Both the position numbers and the translations under genes were made by a program. The notes under the pieces are model-generated. The model had not been told where the DNA came from. It did not search any database and worked only from the letters and a program-made list of their open reading frames with translations. From Clostridia bacterium (GTDB lineage Bacteria; Bacillota; Clostridia; Oscillospirales; CAG-272), in the NCBI GenBank assembly GCA_017456145.1, contig JAFTJZ010000025.1, forward strand, positions 1 to 64,000: 64,000 bases of DNA. The letters run 5' to 3'. Shown piece after piece: positions 26,451 to 35,107 of the stretch; the first letter of the stretch is position 1; each line of letters begins with the position of its first letter.

Positions 26451-29400
26451 ACCGGCACCTCCTCTCTTGCCGTGTCCACGGCAGGTAGTTCGACCTTCTC
26501 ACCTTGGCGCTTGCGCTCCTTGTCCTCGATCGCGCCGATCAGCGAGCGCAGACGGATCTTGACCGCGCCGAGATTGGTGATCTCGTCGATCTTGAGCTGC
26601 GTGTAATACTTGCCATTCTCCTCCAGAATGGCTCGCACCTCGTCGGTGGTGATGGCATCCACGCCGCAGCCAAAGGAGACCAGCTGAACCAGCTCCGTGT
26701 CCTGATGTGCCGCCGCGTAAGCCGCTGCGCGGTACAGGCGCGCATGATACGTCCATTGGTTGAGCACCCGTACGGATACGGGCTCGGCCAGATGGCAGAC
26801 CGCATCCTCGCTGACCACCACAAAGCCCAGCGTCGTTGCCAGCTTGTCAATGCCGTGTCCGATCTCGGCGTCGATGTGGTAGGGTCTGCCGGCGAGAATC
26901 ATCACCCGCTTACCATGCGCACGGGCATATGCAAGTGCCCGCTCGCCCTCGCGGCGGATGCCCTCGCGGTATGCGTCCTGCGCCGCAAGCCCCGCTGCTA
27001 CTGCTTCTCGGACCTGCCGCAGCGTCAAGTCACCCCAATGGGGCTTGAGACTCCGAAGAAGTCCCTTGGCAAGTGCCTTTTCGTTGTTGATATCCAGCGC
27101 GGGATAAAGAAAATTGGTGTCTGCCAGCGCGTCCACGTTGCCGCGGAGCAGCTCGGAATAATAGGCGACCACGGGGCAGTTGTAATGGTTATCCGCAGCC
27201 CCCTCGTCGACGTTGTAGGTCAGAATGGGATAGAAAATGGCGTCCACGCCCGCGGCGAGCAGCTTTTCAATGTGCCCGTGCATGATCTTGGCGGGATAGC
27301 AGGCGGTGTCCGAGGGGATGGAAAATTGCCCCGCCTCATAGGTGCGCCGCGTCGACATGGGGGAAATCTCGACGGTAAAGCCCAGCGTACGGAAAATGGT
27401 GTGCCAGAGCGGCAGCAGCTCATACATTCCCAGTGAGAGCGGCAGACCGATCCTGCCACGCTTGCCCTCACCCCGCTCCAACGAGGTCAGCACGTCTCTT
27501 TTATAAGCGTAAAGGTTTGGCAGCGGGTCGCTGCTCTCCTTGAGCCCCAGCCCCTTTTCACACTGGTTGCCCGAGATGAATCTCGCCCCGCCCGCGAACT
27601 TGTTGATGGTCAGTCGGCAGCGGTTGGTGCAGCCATGACAGCTTGCTGAGGATGCCTCGTGGACAAAGCTCTCCAGCGCCTCACGTCCGATCAGGGAGGA
27701 GACCGCCTTCCCTTCTCCCTTACTGCACAGTGCCGCACCCAGCGCCCCCATCAAGCCGGCAATGGCGGGACGGATGACCTCACGTCCCAGCTCCCGCTCA
27801 AAGGCGCGCAGCACGGCATCGTTGCAGAAGGTGCCGCCCTGTACCACAATGTGCTGACCCAGCTCGTCGGGGTGTCCGGCGCGAATGACCTTGTAGATGG
27901 CGTTCTTGACCACGCTGACCGACAGCCCCGCCGAAATATCGGCCAAAGAGGCGCCGTCCTTTTGCGATTGCTTGACCGAGGAGTTCATGAACACGGTGCA
28001 GCGCGAGCCGAGGTTGACGGGAGAGAGGCTCTCAAGCCCCTTTTTGGCAAATTCGTCGATACTGCAGCCCATGGCACGGGCAAAGGTCTCAAGAAAGGAG
28101 CCGCAGCCCGAGGAGCAGGCCTCGTTGAGCATAATACTGTCGATCGCCCCGTTTCTGACGCGGAAACACTTGATGTCCTGCCCGCCGATATCCAGAATAA
28201 AGTCCACGTCGGGCTGGAAATGGCGAGCCGCGGTATAATGGGCAATGGTTTCCACCAGCCCCATATCAACCGAGAAGGCGTGCTTGATCAATTCCTCCCC
28301 ATACCCCGTGACGGCACTGCCCGCAATGGTGATGCGGTCGCCGATCAGAGCGTAAATGGTTTGCAGCTGCTCGCGAACGATCTGCACGGGGTTGCCGCGG
28401 TTGGAGGCGTAATATGTATAAAGGATCTCGTTGTCCTCGGAGAGCAGCAGCAGCTTGGTCGTCGTGCTGCCGCAGTCGATACCGAGATACGCACGTCCGC
28501 TGTAGGTCGCAATATCGCGCAAAGCCAGCGTCGCCTTGGCGTGGCGGGCGGCAAAGGCCTCATACTCCTGCCGATCGTTAAAGAGCGGCTCAAGGTTCCC
28601 CGCTCCGGCGCGAGCGACCTGCGCACCTTCGATTTTTTTAATCAGCGTCGGCAGCGTGGTCGGTACGGCGGTACGGCGTGCATACATCGAGGCACCCATT
28701 GCGACCGAAAAACGGGCGTAGGGCGGAAAGACGGCGTGCGCATCATCCAGCCCGAGCGTTTCCTTGAAACGAATGCGCAGACCCTTGCAGTAGTAGAGAG
28801 GACCGCCAAGAAAGAGCACCTTTCCGCGGATCCTTTTGCCCTGTGCAAGTCCTGCGATGGTCTGGTTGACGACTGCCTGATAAATACTTGCCGAAACGTC
28901 CTCCTTGCGCGCGCCCTGATTGAGCAGCGGCTGAATGTCGGTCTTGGCGAACACGCCGCAGCGGGAGGCGATGGGATAAAGCCGCTCGCTCTTCAGACTC
29001 ATCTCGTCCATTTCGTCCACACTGACGTTGAGCAGCGTTGCCATCTGGTCGATAAACGCACCCGTACCGCCCGCGCAGCTGCCGTTCATTCGCTCGTCGA
29101 TGCCGCTGTCAAAGAAAATGATCTTGGCATCCTCGCCGCCCAGCTCGATGACGCAGGAGGTATCGGGCTCCAGTGTTTTGACCACCTCGCCCGTGGCAAA
29201 GACCTCCTGCACAAAGGCAACGCCCGTCGCCTCGGAAAGTCCCAGTCCCGCCGAGCCGGAAATCGCCACCGCGACGGGGGCATCCCCCACCAGCGGCACC
29301 ACCTCACGCAAAAGCTCCAGCGTCTTCTCCCGTACCGCGCTGTAGTGACGTACGTATTTTTCATATATGCACGCTCCACCAATGCCACCTTTGTCGTCTG

Positions 29401-29500
29401 CCGCGCTTGCGTACAGAACGACCTTGACCGTCGTGGAGCCGATGTCAATTCCCAATGCGTAAATGTCGGTCCGCTGACCGAGAGTGTTTACTGACGACAT
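26447..29500 (-). CDS. Acyl-CoA dehydratase activase, tandem BadF/BadG/BcrA/BcrD ATPase domains
   Basis: The 1017-residue protein has two ASKHA-type ATPase domains. The first starts ALGIDIGSTTVKVVL near residue 15; the second starts YLGIDCGSTTTKLLLL near 333. Each has the activase Fe-S cysteine pair: SCAGGTGAF with SRCGVFAKTD in the first, and ACSSGCGSF with SRCTVFMNSS in the second. A DUF2229-type region follows (SLGMYELLPLWHTIFRTLGF, CYPAKIMHGH). Such proteins use ATP to drive one electron at low potential into a dehydratase partner. ACGAGGA precedes the ATG. The protein is complete, and its companion half follows immediately. Confidence 0.9.
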   Translation of the reverse strand: MSSVNTLGQRTDIYALGIDIGSTTVKVVLYASAADDKGGIGGACIYEKYVRHYSAVREKTLELLREVVPLVGDAPVAVAISGSAGLGLSEATGVAFVQEVFATGEVVKTLEPDTSCVIELGGEDAKIIFFDSGIDERMNGSCAGGTGAFIDQMATLLNVSVDEMDEMSLKSERLYPIASRCGVFAKTDIQPLLNQGARKEDVSASIYQAVVNQTIAGLAQGKRIRGKVLFLGGPLYYCKGLRIRFKETLGLDDAHAVFPPYARFSVAMGASMYARRTAVPTTLPTLIKKIEGAQVARAGAGNLEPLFNDRQEYEAFAARHAKATLALRDIATYSGRAYLGIDCGSTTTKLLLLSEDNEILYTYYASNRGNPVQIVREQLQTIYALIGDRITIAGSAVTGYGEELIKHAFSVDMGLVETIAHYTAARHFQPDVDFILDIGGQDIKCFRVRNGAIDSIMLNEACSSGCGSFLETFARAMGCSIDEFAKKGLESLSPVNLGSRCTVFMNSSVKQSQKDGASLADISAGLSVSVVKNAIYKVIRAGHPDELGQHIVVQGGTFCNDAVLRAFERELGREVIRPAIAGLMGALGAALCSKGEGKAVSSLIGREALESFVHEASSASCHGCTNRCRLTINKFAGGARFISGNQCEKGLGLKESSDPLPNLYAYKRDVLTSLERGEGKRGRIGLPLSLGMYELLPLWHTIFRTLGFTVEISPMSTRRTYEAGQFSIPSDTACYPAKIMHGHIEKLLAAGVDAIFYPILTYNVDEGAADNHYNCPVVAYYSELLRGNVDALADTNFLYPALDINNEKALAKGLLRSLKPHWGDLTLRQVREAVAAGLAAQDAYREGIRREGERALAYARAHGKRVMILAGRPYHIDAEIGHGIDKLATTLGFVVVSEDAVCHLAEPVSVRVLNQWTYHARLYRAAAYAAAHQDTELVQLVSFGCGVDAITTDEVRAILEENGKYYTQLKIDEITNLGAVKIRLRSLIGAIEDKERKRQGEKVELPAVDTAREEVPV

Positions 29501-29606
29501 ATATCATCCTCGTTTCTCTATATCATCAAATTTTATTATAACTAATCTATTATATCTCCAAATTGTGAATTACGTATGAACATTTGATAAAAGTCGACAG
29601 AAAAAT

Positions 29607-29703
29607 GGGGGGAGTCAAATGCAAAAAATGCATTTGGCTCCTCCCCGTCGCTTTGGCTTTGCGGCAAATTCCCGCAATTATACCCGCTTTGCAGGCAAAA
29701 AAT
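29607..29703. repeat. Dispersed palindromic element, copy 2
   Basis: The hairpin GGGGGGAGTCAAATGCA ... TGCATTTGGCTCCTCCCC (29607-29646) is followed by the second module (GTCGCTTTGGCTTTGCGG ... GCTTTGCAGGCAAAAA). It ends at the stop codon of the DUF1294 gene. The third (GGGGCTGCG) module is missing. It lies between divergently reading transcripts of the activase and the DUF1294 gene's 3' end. Confidence 0.88.
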
Positions 29704-29972
29704 CACAAATACAGTATCATCCAGGCCGCAATGACGATATGCAGCACAAGACCGACGATATTGACGACCCAGAAATACCAGTGCTTGGTCTTATGACGCA
29801 GCATATTCATGGCAAGCAGCGCGCCCACCGCACCGCCGCAAAAGCCCACGCCCAGCAGCGTCGCCTCCGGAATGCGCCATGCGCCCTTTTTTGCCTTTTT
29901 CTTATCTGCAGCATACAGGATAAATGCCACAAGACTCATGACGGCAACAAATACAGAAAAATAAACGATCAT
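29703..29972 (-). CDS. DUF1294 small membrane protein
   Basis: The 89-residue protein has an N-terminal membrane helix (MIVYFSVFVAVMSLVAFILY), then the DUF1294 core: DKKKAKKGAWRIPEATLL, GFCGGAVGALLAMNMLRHKT and a C-terminal membrane helix. GGGAGGA sits before the ATG at 29972; a longer frame upstream has no ribosome site. The function is unknown. It lies about 80 bases downstream of the GH2 gene on the same strand. Confidence 0.88.
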   Translation of the reverse strand: MIVYFSVFVAVMSLVAFILYAADKKKAKKGAWRIPEATLLGVGFCGGAVGALLAMNMLRHKTKHWYFWVVNIVGLVLHIVIAAWMILYL

Positions 29973-30053
29973 AGAAAATCCTCCCTTGTTCCGCCTGCGC
30001 GGTTTTTTACATTGTAACACAAATTCCGACGTCTGTCAAGACCCAATCCCTGC

Positions 30054-32954
30054 TTACAGCGCCGCCGCCTCGGTGTCAAGAATATTGAGCAGCAGCCGAT
30101 CCGCCGCGGGATTGATGCCGATATTCTCCACAAGATTGAAGGAGTTGATCGTGATCGCACCCTTCCCTTTGCGATAGGTACCGATATTGAACCCGCCGTA
30201 ATAGCCGTCCGGATTGATGCAGCCCGTTCCAAAGGACGCCGCCGCAGTGACATCGGGAATGGCACCGTGCTTGAAGTGGTAGCCGTTGATCATATATATC
30301 CAATACTCCCAATCCATCATCCCACAGGGCAAGCCCGTAAAATAGGGATGCTGCCGCTTTGCCAGATATTCCTGATGATACAGCCAATCCGCCTCTCCAC
30401 CGAGAATGGGGGCATTGTCCACAGCAAGATAGTGGGTAGCACCCGACGGCCCGCCAAGGACGTGACGATTGGCAAAAACGACGCGGCTGCCCTGCATTGC
30501 CATCTCGTTGAGCACCGAGAAAAGAGCCTCTCGCTCTGTCTCGGGCACGGTATCGACCAGCACAACGGCAGGAGCTTGTCGCTCCGCCGTTTGCAGCGAC
30601 TTGACCGTGACGCCGACACGGGCAAGCAGCGCAGCCGTCTGCTCACCCAGTCCCACGCCGACGATCTGCTTAGCGTCGGTGGTAATATCCGCCTCGTTGG
30701 TGACGTAAAAATCAAGATAGTGATCCATGACCGCCGCCCCCTCGATATCGGCATACATCCGATATTTCCCCGTCGGGACGTGCAGCGTGATCATCTCATC
30801 CAGCACCGGTACCGAAAAGCCCTTGAGCTGCTCCGCGGTGGGATGCAGCACACTTTTCCGCTCCCAGAGAACGCCCGCCTCCCCAAGGATGCGAAAACAG
30901 ACAGGATAATCCCGCTCTGCCAGCTGATCCTCATTGGCGATCAGTGCCTCAAAGCGCACGGGACGCCCGGCATAAAAATGCATATCGTCAAAGAACATAC
31001 ACCATTTCAGCTTGGCCAATCCGTTCTGCATGGCGTCCACGCAGCCGGGCTTCCATTCCCGCATCATGGTCCAAAGTCCCTCGCCGCAGATGGAGTGATC
31101 CAAAAGCCCCGTGATGGAATAGCCGTTGATGTAGGGATTGGCACGAATCATATCAAAGTTGTAGGCGCGATGGCGAGCGTGAAGACGATAGCTCTCCTGC
31201 ATCATGCCCTGCGGGAAGGCGTATTCCTGCGCAAAGCCGTAACGCTTAAGATCCTGCATCAGGCAATCGTTCATGTGGTAGATCTGCCGCACGTCGGGCA
31301 GATTCTTGTCAATTCCGAGTTGATCAAACATCTTGGTCAGCCAGACCGTGTCAAACAGCGAGCCGGTCCCGTTCTCGGACAAAAAGACGGGGCGCTTGAC
31401 GTCGCATCCGACCGTGCGGATCAGATTGCGGTCGTATTTGCTGACGGGATAGCGGGGATAGATATGTATATCGCCGACGTTTTCAAAAAACGCACCGGGG
31501 TTGGGGGGACGCCAGGTGACGTGAGTGGGATCGTTCTCATCCTCCCGATTCCATAAGCACTGCCACGTATCCGAGCCGGGATTGGCGACTGAGCCGGTGA
31601 AGGAGTCGCCGTCAAAGCGCCCCGAGGAATACAGCACCAGGCGACTGTTGTCATACGTACGTACAAGAGGAAGCAGCTCTCGCCCGTAGCGGCAGCACTC
31701 ATCAAAGGGCGGCGTGGGGCCGGTTTCGTTGAGCATTCCCCAGATGCAGATGCTGGGATGCGAGCGATCACGCTCCAGCATGGTGACAAGGTCATAGGTG
31801 TAAAGCTCCTCGGAGAGCGGGCCGTTTTGGGTCAGCCAGGAGGCGACCGGCTCCTCGTAGATCATCAGCCCAAGCTCGTCGGCATAATCCAGCTGATCGG
31901 GCAACGCAGCGCCCGAGATAAAACGCACCATATTCAGCCCCGATGCCTTTGCCATATAAAGATCGCGCCGCACCATATCGGGGCTTGGCGGGATCGCGTG
32001 GGTCGAGTACGGAAAGGCGTTGCCCGTGTGGGAGCAGCGCAGGAATATGCGCTTGCCGTTCAGGTAGAAAAATCCGTCCTCCCCTACTCTGAAATCGCGG
32101 AATCCCGTGTGCCGCACCAGCGTGTGACAAACCTCGCCGCACCCATCGGCGCGCGGGGTGATCAGCTCCGCTTGAACGTAGTACAAAAAGGGATCGTCCA
32201 CGCTCCAGAGCTGCACATCATCCAGAGGCACCGAGAGCGAGTATTTGGTCTCCCCCGGCACAAGCTCGACCGTCGCGGTGCAGCTGTTACACACCTGCCC
32301 CGTCCGTTTGTTCCCGACACGGGTGATCATCCTCGCCGTCCTCGGCTGCGCGGCTTCCGTGTGCAGCGTATAGACGATATCCACCGCGCAGGTCTGCATA
32401 TTACCGACCAGATACATATCCTCAATGCGGCACTTGGGCTGCAGGGACAGTGTGACCTCGCCCGAGATACCGACTTCATTTTGACAGTGTCCCGGCCAGA
32501 TGACGTCAGGGCGCTGGTTGCGGTGGGGGATCTGATAAAAATTGTAGCCGTCCACGTCCTCACTGTACGGCTTGGAAACGCGAAAGACCAAAAGATTTTC
32601 TTCGTCGTAGTTGAGCAGCTCGGTCACGTCGTATCGGAACGGGTTTTCGGTGCCGCGATGCAACCCGACGCGGCTGCCGTTCAAATACGTCTCACACAGA
32701 AAATCTGCCGCGCCGATGCAAAGGATCACGGCGTGGTCTGCGTCCGGGCGCAGACGGGTGGTCAGGCGTTTCTGATACCAGAAGATGCCGTGCTCATAGC
32801 AAAACGATTGGTGGGCAAAGCTCGGAACGACGCACGGCTTTGCGCCCTCCTCCGGGATGCCGCGCTGCCAGCCCTGCTCCTTGCCGACGTTTTGCGGATC
32901 GTGACAGATCAGCCAGCCGTCGCGATAGGTCTCCGTGGTGTTATGGTACATCAT
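30054..32954 (-). CDS. GH2-family glycoside hydrolase (beta-galactosidase/beta-glucuronidase type)
   Basis: The 966-residue protein has the GH2 order: an N-terminal sugar-binding jelly roll (FWYQKRLTTRL, FLCETYLNGSRVGLHRG), an immunoglobulin-like sandwich, and a TIM barrel (NGKRIFLRCSHTGNAFPYST). The catalytic acid/base is E409 in WGMLNETGP and the likely nucleophile is E527 in FLSENGTG. The C-terminal 300 residues hold further beta and Rossmann-like domains. There is no signal peptide, so it is intracellular. Two adjacent ATGs (32954, 32951) are possible, with AAGGAG upstream. A sigma-70 promoter lies at 33036. Substrate specificity cannot be assigned. Confidence 0.88.
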   Translation of the reverse strand: MMYHNTTETYRDGWLICHDPQNVGKEQGWQRGIPEEGAKPCVVPSFAHQSFCYEHGIFWYQKRLTTRLRPDADHAVILCIGAADFLCETYLNGSRVGLHRGTENPFRYDVTELLNYDEENLLVFRVSKPYSEDVDGYNFYQIPHRNQRPDVIWPGHCQNEVGISGEVTLSLQPKCRIEDMYLVGNMQTCAVDIVYTLHTEAAQPRTARMITRVGNKRTGQVCNSCTATVELVPGETKYSLSVPLDDVQLWSVDDPFLYYVQAELITPRADGCGEVCHTLVRHTGFRDFRVGEDGFFYLNGKRIFLRCSHTGNAFPYSTHAIPPSPDMVRRDLYMAKASGLNMVRFISGAALPDQLDYADELGLMIYEEPVASWLTQNGPLSEELYTYDLVTMLERDRSHPSICIWGMLNETGPTPPFDECCRYGRELLPLVRTYDNSRLVLYSSGRFDGDSFTGSVANPGSDTWQCLWNREDENDPTHVTWRPPNPGAFFENVGDIHIYPRYPVSKYDRNLIRTVGCDVKRPVFLSENGTGSLFDTVWLTKMFDQLGIDKNLPDVRQIYHMNDCLMQDLKRYGFAQEYAFPQGMMQESYRLHARHRAYNFDMIRANPYINGYSITGLLDHSICGEGLWTMMREWKPGCVDAMQNGLAKLKWCMFFDDMHFYAGRPVRFEALIANEDQLAERDYPVCFRILGEAGVLWERKSVLHPTAEQLKGFSVPVLDEMITLHVPTGKYRMYADIEGAAVMDHYLDFYVTNEADITTDAKQIVGVGLGEQTAALLARVGVTVKSLQTAERQAPAVVLVDTVPETEREALFSVLNEMAMQGSRVVFANRHVLGGPSGATHYLAVDNAPILGGEADWLYHQEYLAKRQHPYFTGLPCGMMDWEYWIYMINGYHFKHGAIPDVTAAASFGTGCINPDGYYGGFNIGTYRKGKGAITINSFNLVENIGINPAADRLLLNILDTEAAAL

Positions 32955-33035
32955 AGCCTCACTCCTTTTTTATAGGTTCCGTCCACGCTCCACAGCAAAC
33001 AACGCCGCCACGTCAGCGGATCCCGTATTTGCTAC

Positions 33036-33064
33036 ATTATAGCATACTTCATTTCAAAAAGCAA
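33036..33064 (-). promoter_or_regulatory. Sigma-70 promoter for the GH2 gene
   Basis: On the minus strand, TTGCTT (33059-33064) and TATAAT (33036-33041) are 17 bases apart, about 80 bases before the GH2 ATG. Confidence 0.75.
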
Positions 33065-33083
33065 CAGGTATCATCAAAAAAAG

Positions 33084-33124
33084 AGGGGGGAATCCAATGC
33101 AAAAAACACATTCGATTCTCCCCT
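33084..33124. repeat. Dispersed palindromic element, copy 3 (hairpin only, diverged)
   Basis: GAGGGGGGAATCCAATGCA and CACATTCGATTCTCCCC form the same hairpin as the other copies, but with several changes. It lies 48 bases after the stop of the Cys-rich membrane protein and upstream of the GH2 promoter. The second and third modules are absent. Confidence 0.8.
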
Positions 33125-33171
33125 TTGGAAATCTGAACGGACATGGTGCGATCAAAGACAATGCTGCCAAG

Positions 33172-33987
33172 TCATGATTTATCCTCCTCGGAGCGTTTCT
33201 TGGCTTTATCGATCAGAGCATTTCCCTTGAGCAGGAGGATATCCTTGTTCGTTTTGAGAAAATGGCGCAGCTGGGTCTTGTGGTGACAAAGCTTTTCCTT
33301 ACAATTGGCACACGACAGTGCAGCATTGCTGCACTCCGAAAAGCGCTCGGGATGCAGGCGGGCGGAAATTTCCCAGACCAGCAGTAAAAAAAGTGCGATG
33401 CCGAGCAGACTCCACGTATAGATGCTGCGGATGAAGACGAGCGGCGTGAACATCATGGCGTAGTCCCAGTTATAAATACGGCAGCTGCCACAGCACTTGT
33501 TTTTCATGAACCATGTCTGAAACGGGCAGAAAAACAAAATGCAGATCATATCGCACACCGAATAAGCAAGGCTGATCAGCAGCAATATCCCCGCGTCGAT
33601 GCAGCCCGTATCATACAGGACACCAATGGTCCCGTTGAGCAGTATCCAGCACACCGCCACGGCAAGCACTCCCCGCGACGTTCGCCGCTGCGGCACTTGC
33701 CCGTCTTGCTGTGCCGGAATGTAATTTTTCCGAAATTGCTTTTGGCATCCCATGCTCTCCGCATTGGAGGGAAAGAAACGCAGCACCATTTCAGCGACAA
33801 AAATGACCCAGATCACGCTCAGCGTGATCGGCATCCTCTGCAGCCCATGCATGAGGGTGGGCGCATCGTTCAGCTTGCCTATGATATAGGTCACCGTTGC
33901 CGCGATCCATAGCGCGGAGCGATAAAACAGCTTGAAATAATGCAACGCAGAAATTTTGGATAAGCGGAATTTATGCTTTTTACTCAT
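33172..33987 (-). CDS. Cys-rich polytopic membrane protein, unknown
   Basis: The 271-residue protein has about five hydrophobic segments (near 20-37, 50-70, 105-125, 130-152 and 180-205). Two cysteine clusters are striking: KNKCCGSCRIYNWD near 165-178, between membrane segments, and CSNAALSCANCKEKLCHHK near 220-238 in the C-terminal tail, both suggestive of metal or Fe-S binding. The C-terminal tail is strongly basic. Its ATG overlaps the alcohol dehydrogenase stop (ATGA), so it is the third gene of the glycyl radical enzyme operon. I recognise no named family. Confidence 0.75.
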   Translation of the reverse strand: MSKKHKFRLSKISALHYFKLFYRSALWIAATVTYIIGKLNDAPTLMHGLQRMPITLSVIWVIFVAEMVLRFFPSNAESMGCQKQFRKNYIPAQQDGQVPQRRTSRGVLAVAVCWILLNGTIGVLYDTGCIDAGILLLISLAYSVCDMICILFFCPFQTWFMKNKCCGSCRIYNWDYAMMFTPLVFIRSIYTWSLLGIALFLLLVWEISARLHPERFSECSNAALSCANCKEKLCHHKTQLRHFLKTNKDILLLKGNALIDKAKKRSEEDKS

Positions 33988-35081
33988 GCACGCACCAACA
34001 GTGTTTTAATATGATTTCTCGATTCGGCATCATCAAAGGCCTGATTGATCTCACTGACGGGATACAGGTCGGCAAGCGCACGAATGGTCGCGTGCAGCTC
34101 GGGATGTGCGCACAAAAAGTCTAAATATGCATGAACATCGCTCACGGAATACTGCGACGAGCCGATGATCTGCAGTGCCTTGAACGTAATCATCTGCGGT
34201 TGGATCTCGATGCCTCCGCTGTTGCTGTACTGCCCCGGCACCAAATACACCCCGCGGTTGCGCAGGATATTCATTCCCTGCGGGATGGCAGACGGCGCCC
34301 CCGATGCCTCAAAGCACAGATCCACGCCAAGTCCGTCGTTCTCCTTCTGCAGATATGCCGTCACGGCATCCTTACCCATGCGGCTCAGGTTCAGCACCTC
34401 ATCCGCACCCAGACTCCGTACCAGCTGTTCGCGGCGATCGTTGCTCCCCGCCGTGATGGCGTAAATCTTTTTGACCCCCAGCGCCTTGAGGTACATGACC
34501 GCGTAGCAGCCGACGGGGCCAAGCCCCTGCACCACGGCAACCGTTTTTGAATCGATCGTAACCCCCGCAAGATCTGCCAGATGGAAGGTGTGCATGGCGG
34601 TCGGCCCGGGGCAGGCAAAAATCGCAACCATGGTCGGATCCAGTGCCTCGGGGATCTTGATCAGATTGGTCAACGGCGTATAATTGACCTCTGCATAGCC
34701 ACCGTACAGATACGGGGCGATCTCAATACTCCCGCCGTTGGTGACCTGCATATTGACGCAGTTGGCATCGTCTCCGTGCTGACAGAGCAGGCATTCGCCG
34801 CAAGGAACGGCAATATCCGCGATGACGTTGTCTCCCACCTTCAGCCCGTGTGATGCAGCCTCGTCCGCATCGCAATCCTCAAGTCGTCCGACAAATTCGT
34901 GCCCGATGATGGTCGACGGCTGCACGAACAGCGTTCCGCGGTAAAAATGCAGATCGGTGCCGCAGATGCCGCTTGCGATCAGGGTACTGCGTCCATATCC
35001 CGCGGGGGCTTTTGTGACCTCAAATTCTCGAATATCAAAGGGCTGCCGTGCGCCCATAAATACGGCTGCTTTTGCTTTCAT
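33984..35081 (-). CDS. Zinc-dependent alcohol dehydrogenase (MDR family)
   Basis: The 365-residue protein has catalytic-zinc residues C40, H61 and E62 (SGICGTDLHF, IIGHEFVG). The structural-zinc cysteines are C94, C97, C100 and C108 (CGECLLC...C). The NAD-binding motif is VVQGLGPVGCYAVMYL. These features match the sorbitol/threonine dehydrogenase-like branch. The start at 35081 is preferred because GGAAAGG lies upstream; an ATG seven codons earlier has no ribosome site. It lies 26 bases after the glycyl radical enzyme gene, so it may reduce or oxidise the aldehyde or alcohol product of that enzyme. The substrate is unknown. Confidence 0.9.
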   Translation of the reverse strand: MKAKAAVFMGARQPFDIREFEVTKAPAGYGRSTLIASGICGTDLHFYRGTLFVQPSTIIGHEFVGRLEDCDADEAASHGLKVGDNVIADIAVPCGECLLCQHGDDANCVNMQVTNGGSIEIAPYLYGGYAEVNYTPLTNLIKIPEALDPTMVAIFACPGPTAMHTFHLADLAGVTIDSKTVAVVQGLGPVGCYAVMYLKALGVKKIYAITAGSNDRREQLVRSLGADEVLNLSRMGKDAVTAYLQKENDGLGVDLCFEASGAPSAIPQGMNILRNRGVYLVPGQYSNSGGIEIQPQMITFKALQIIGSSQYSVSDVHAYLDFLCAHPELHATIRALADLYPVSEINQAFDDAESRNHIKTLLVRA

Positions 35082-35107
35082 ATCGGTTGTTTTCCTTTCC
35101 ATATGTG

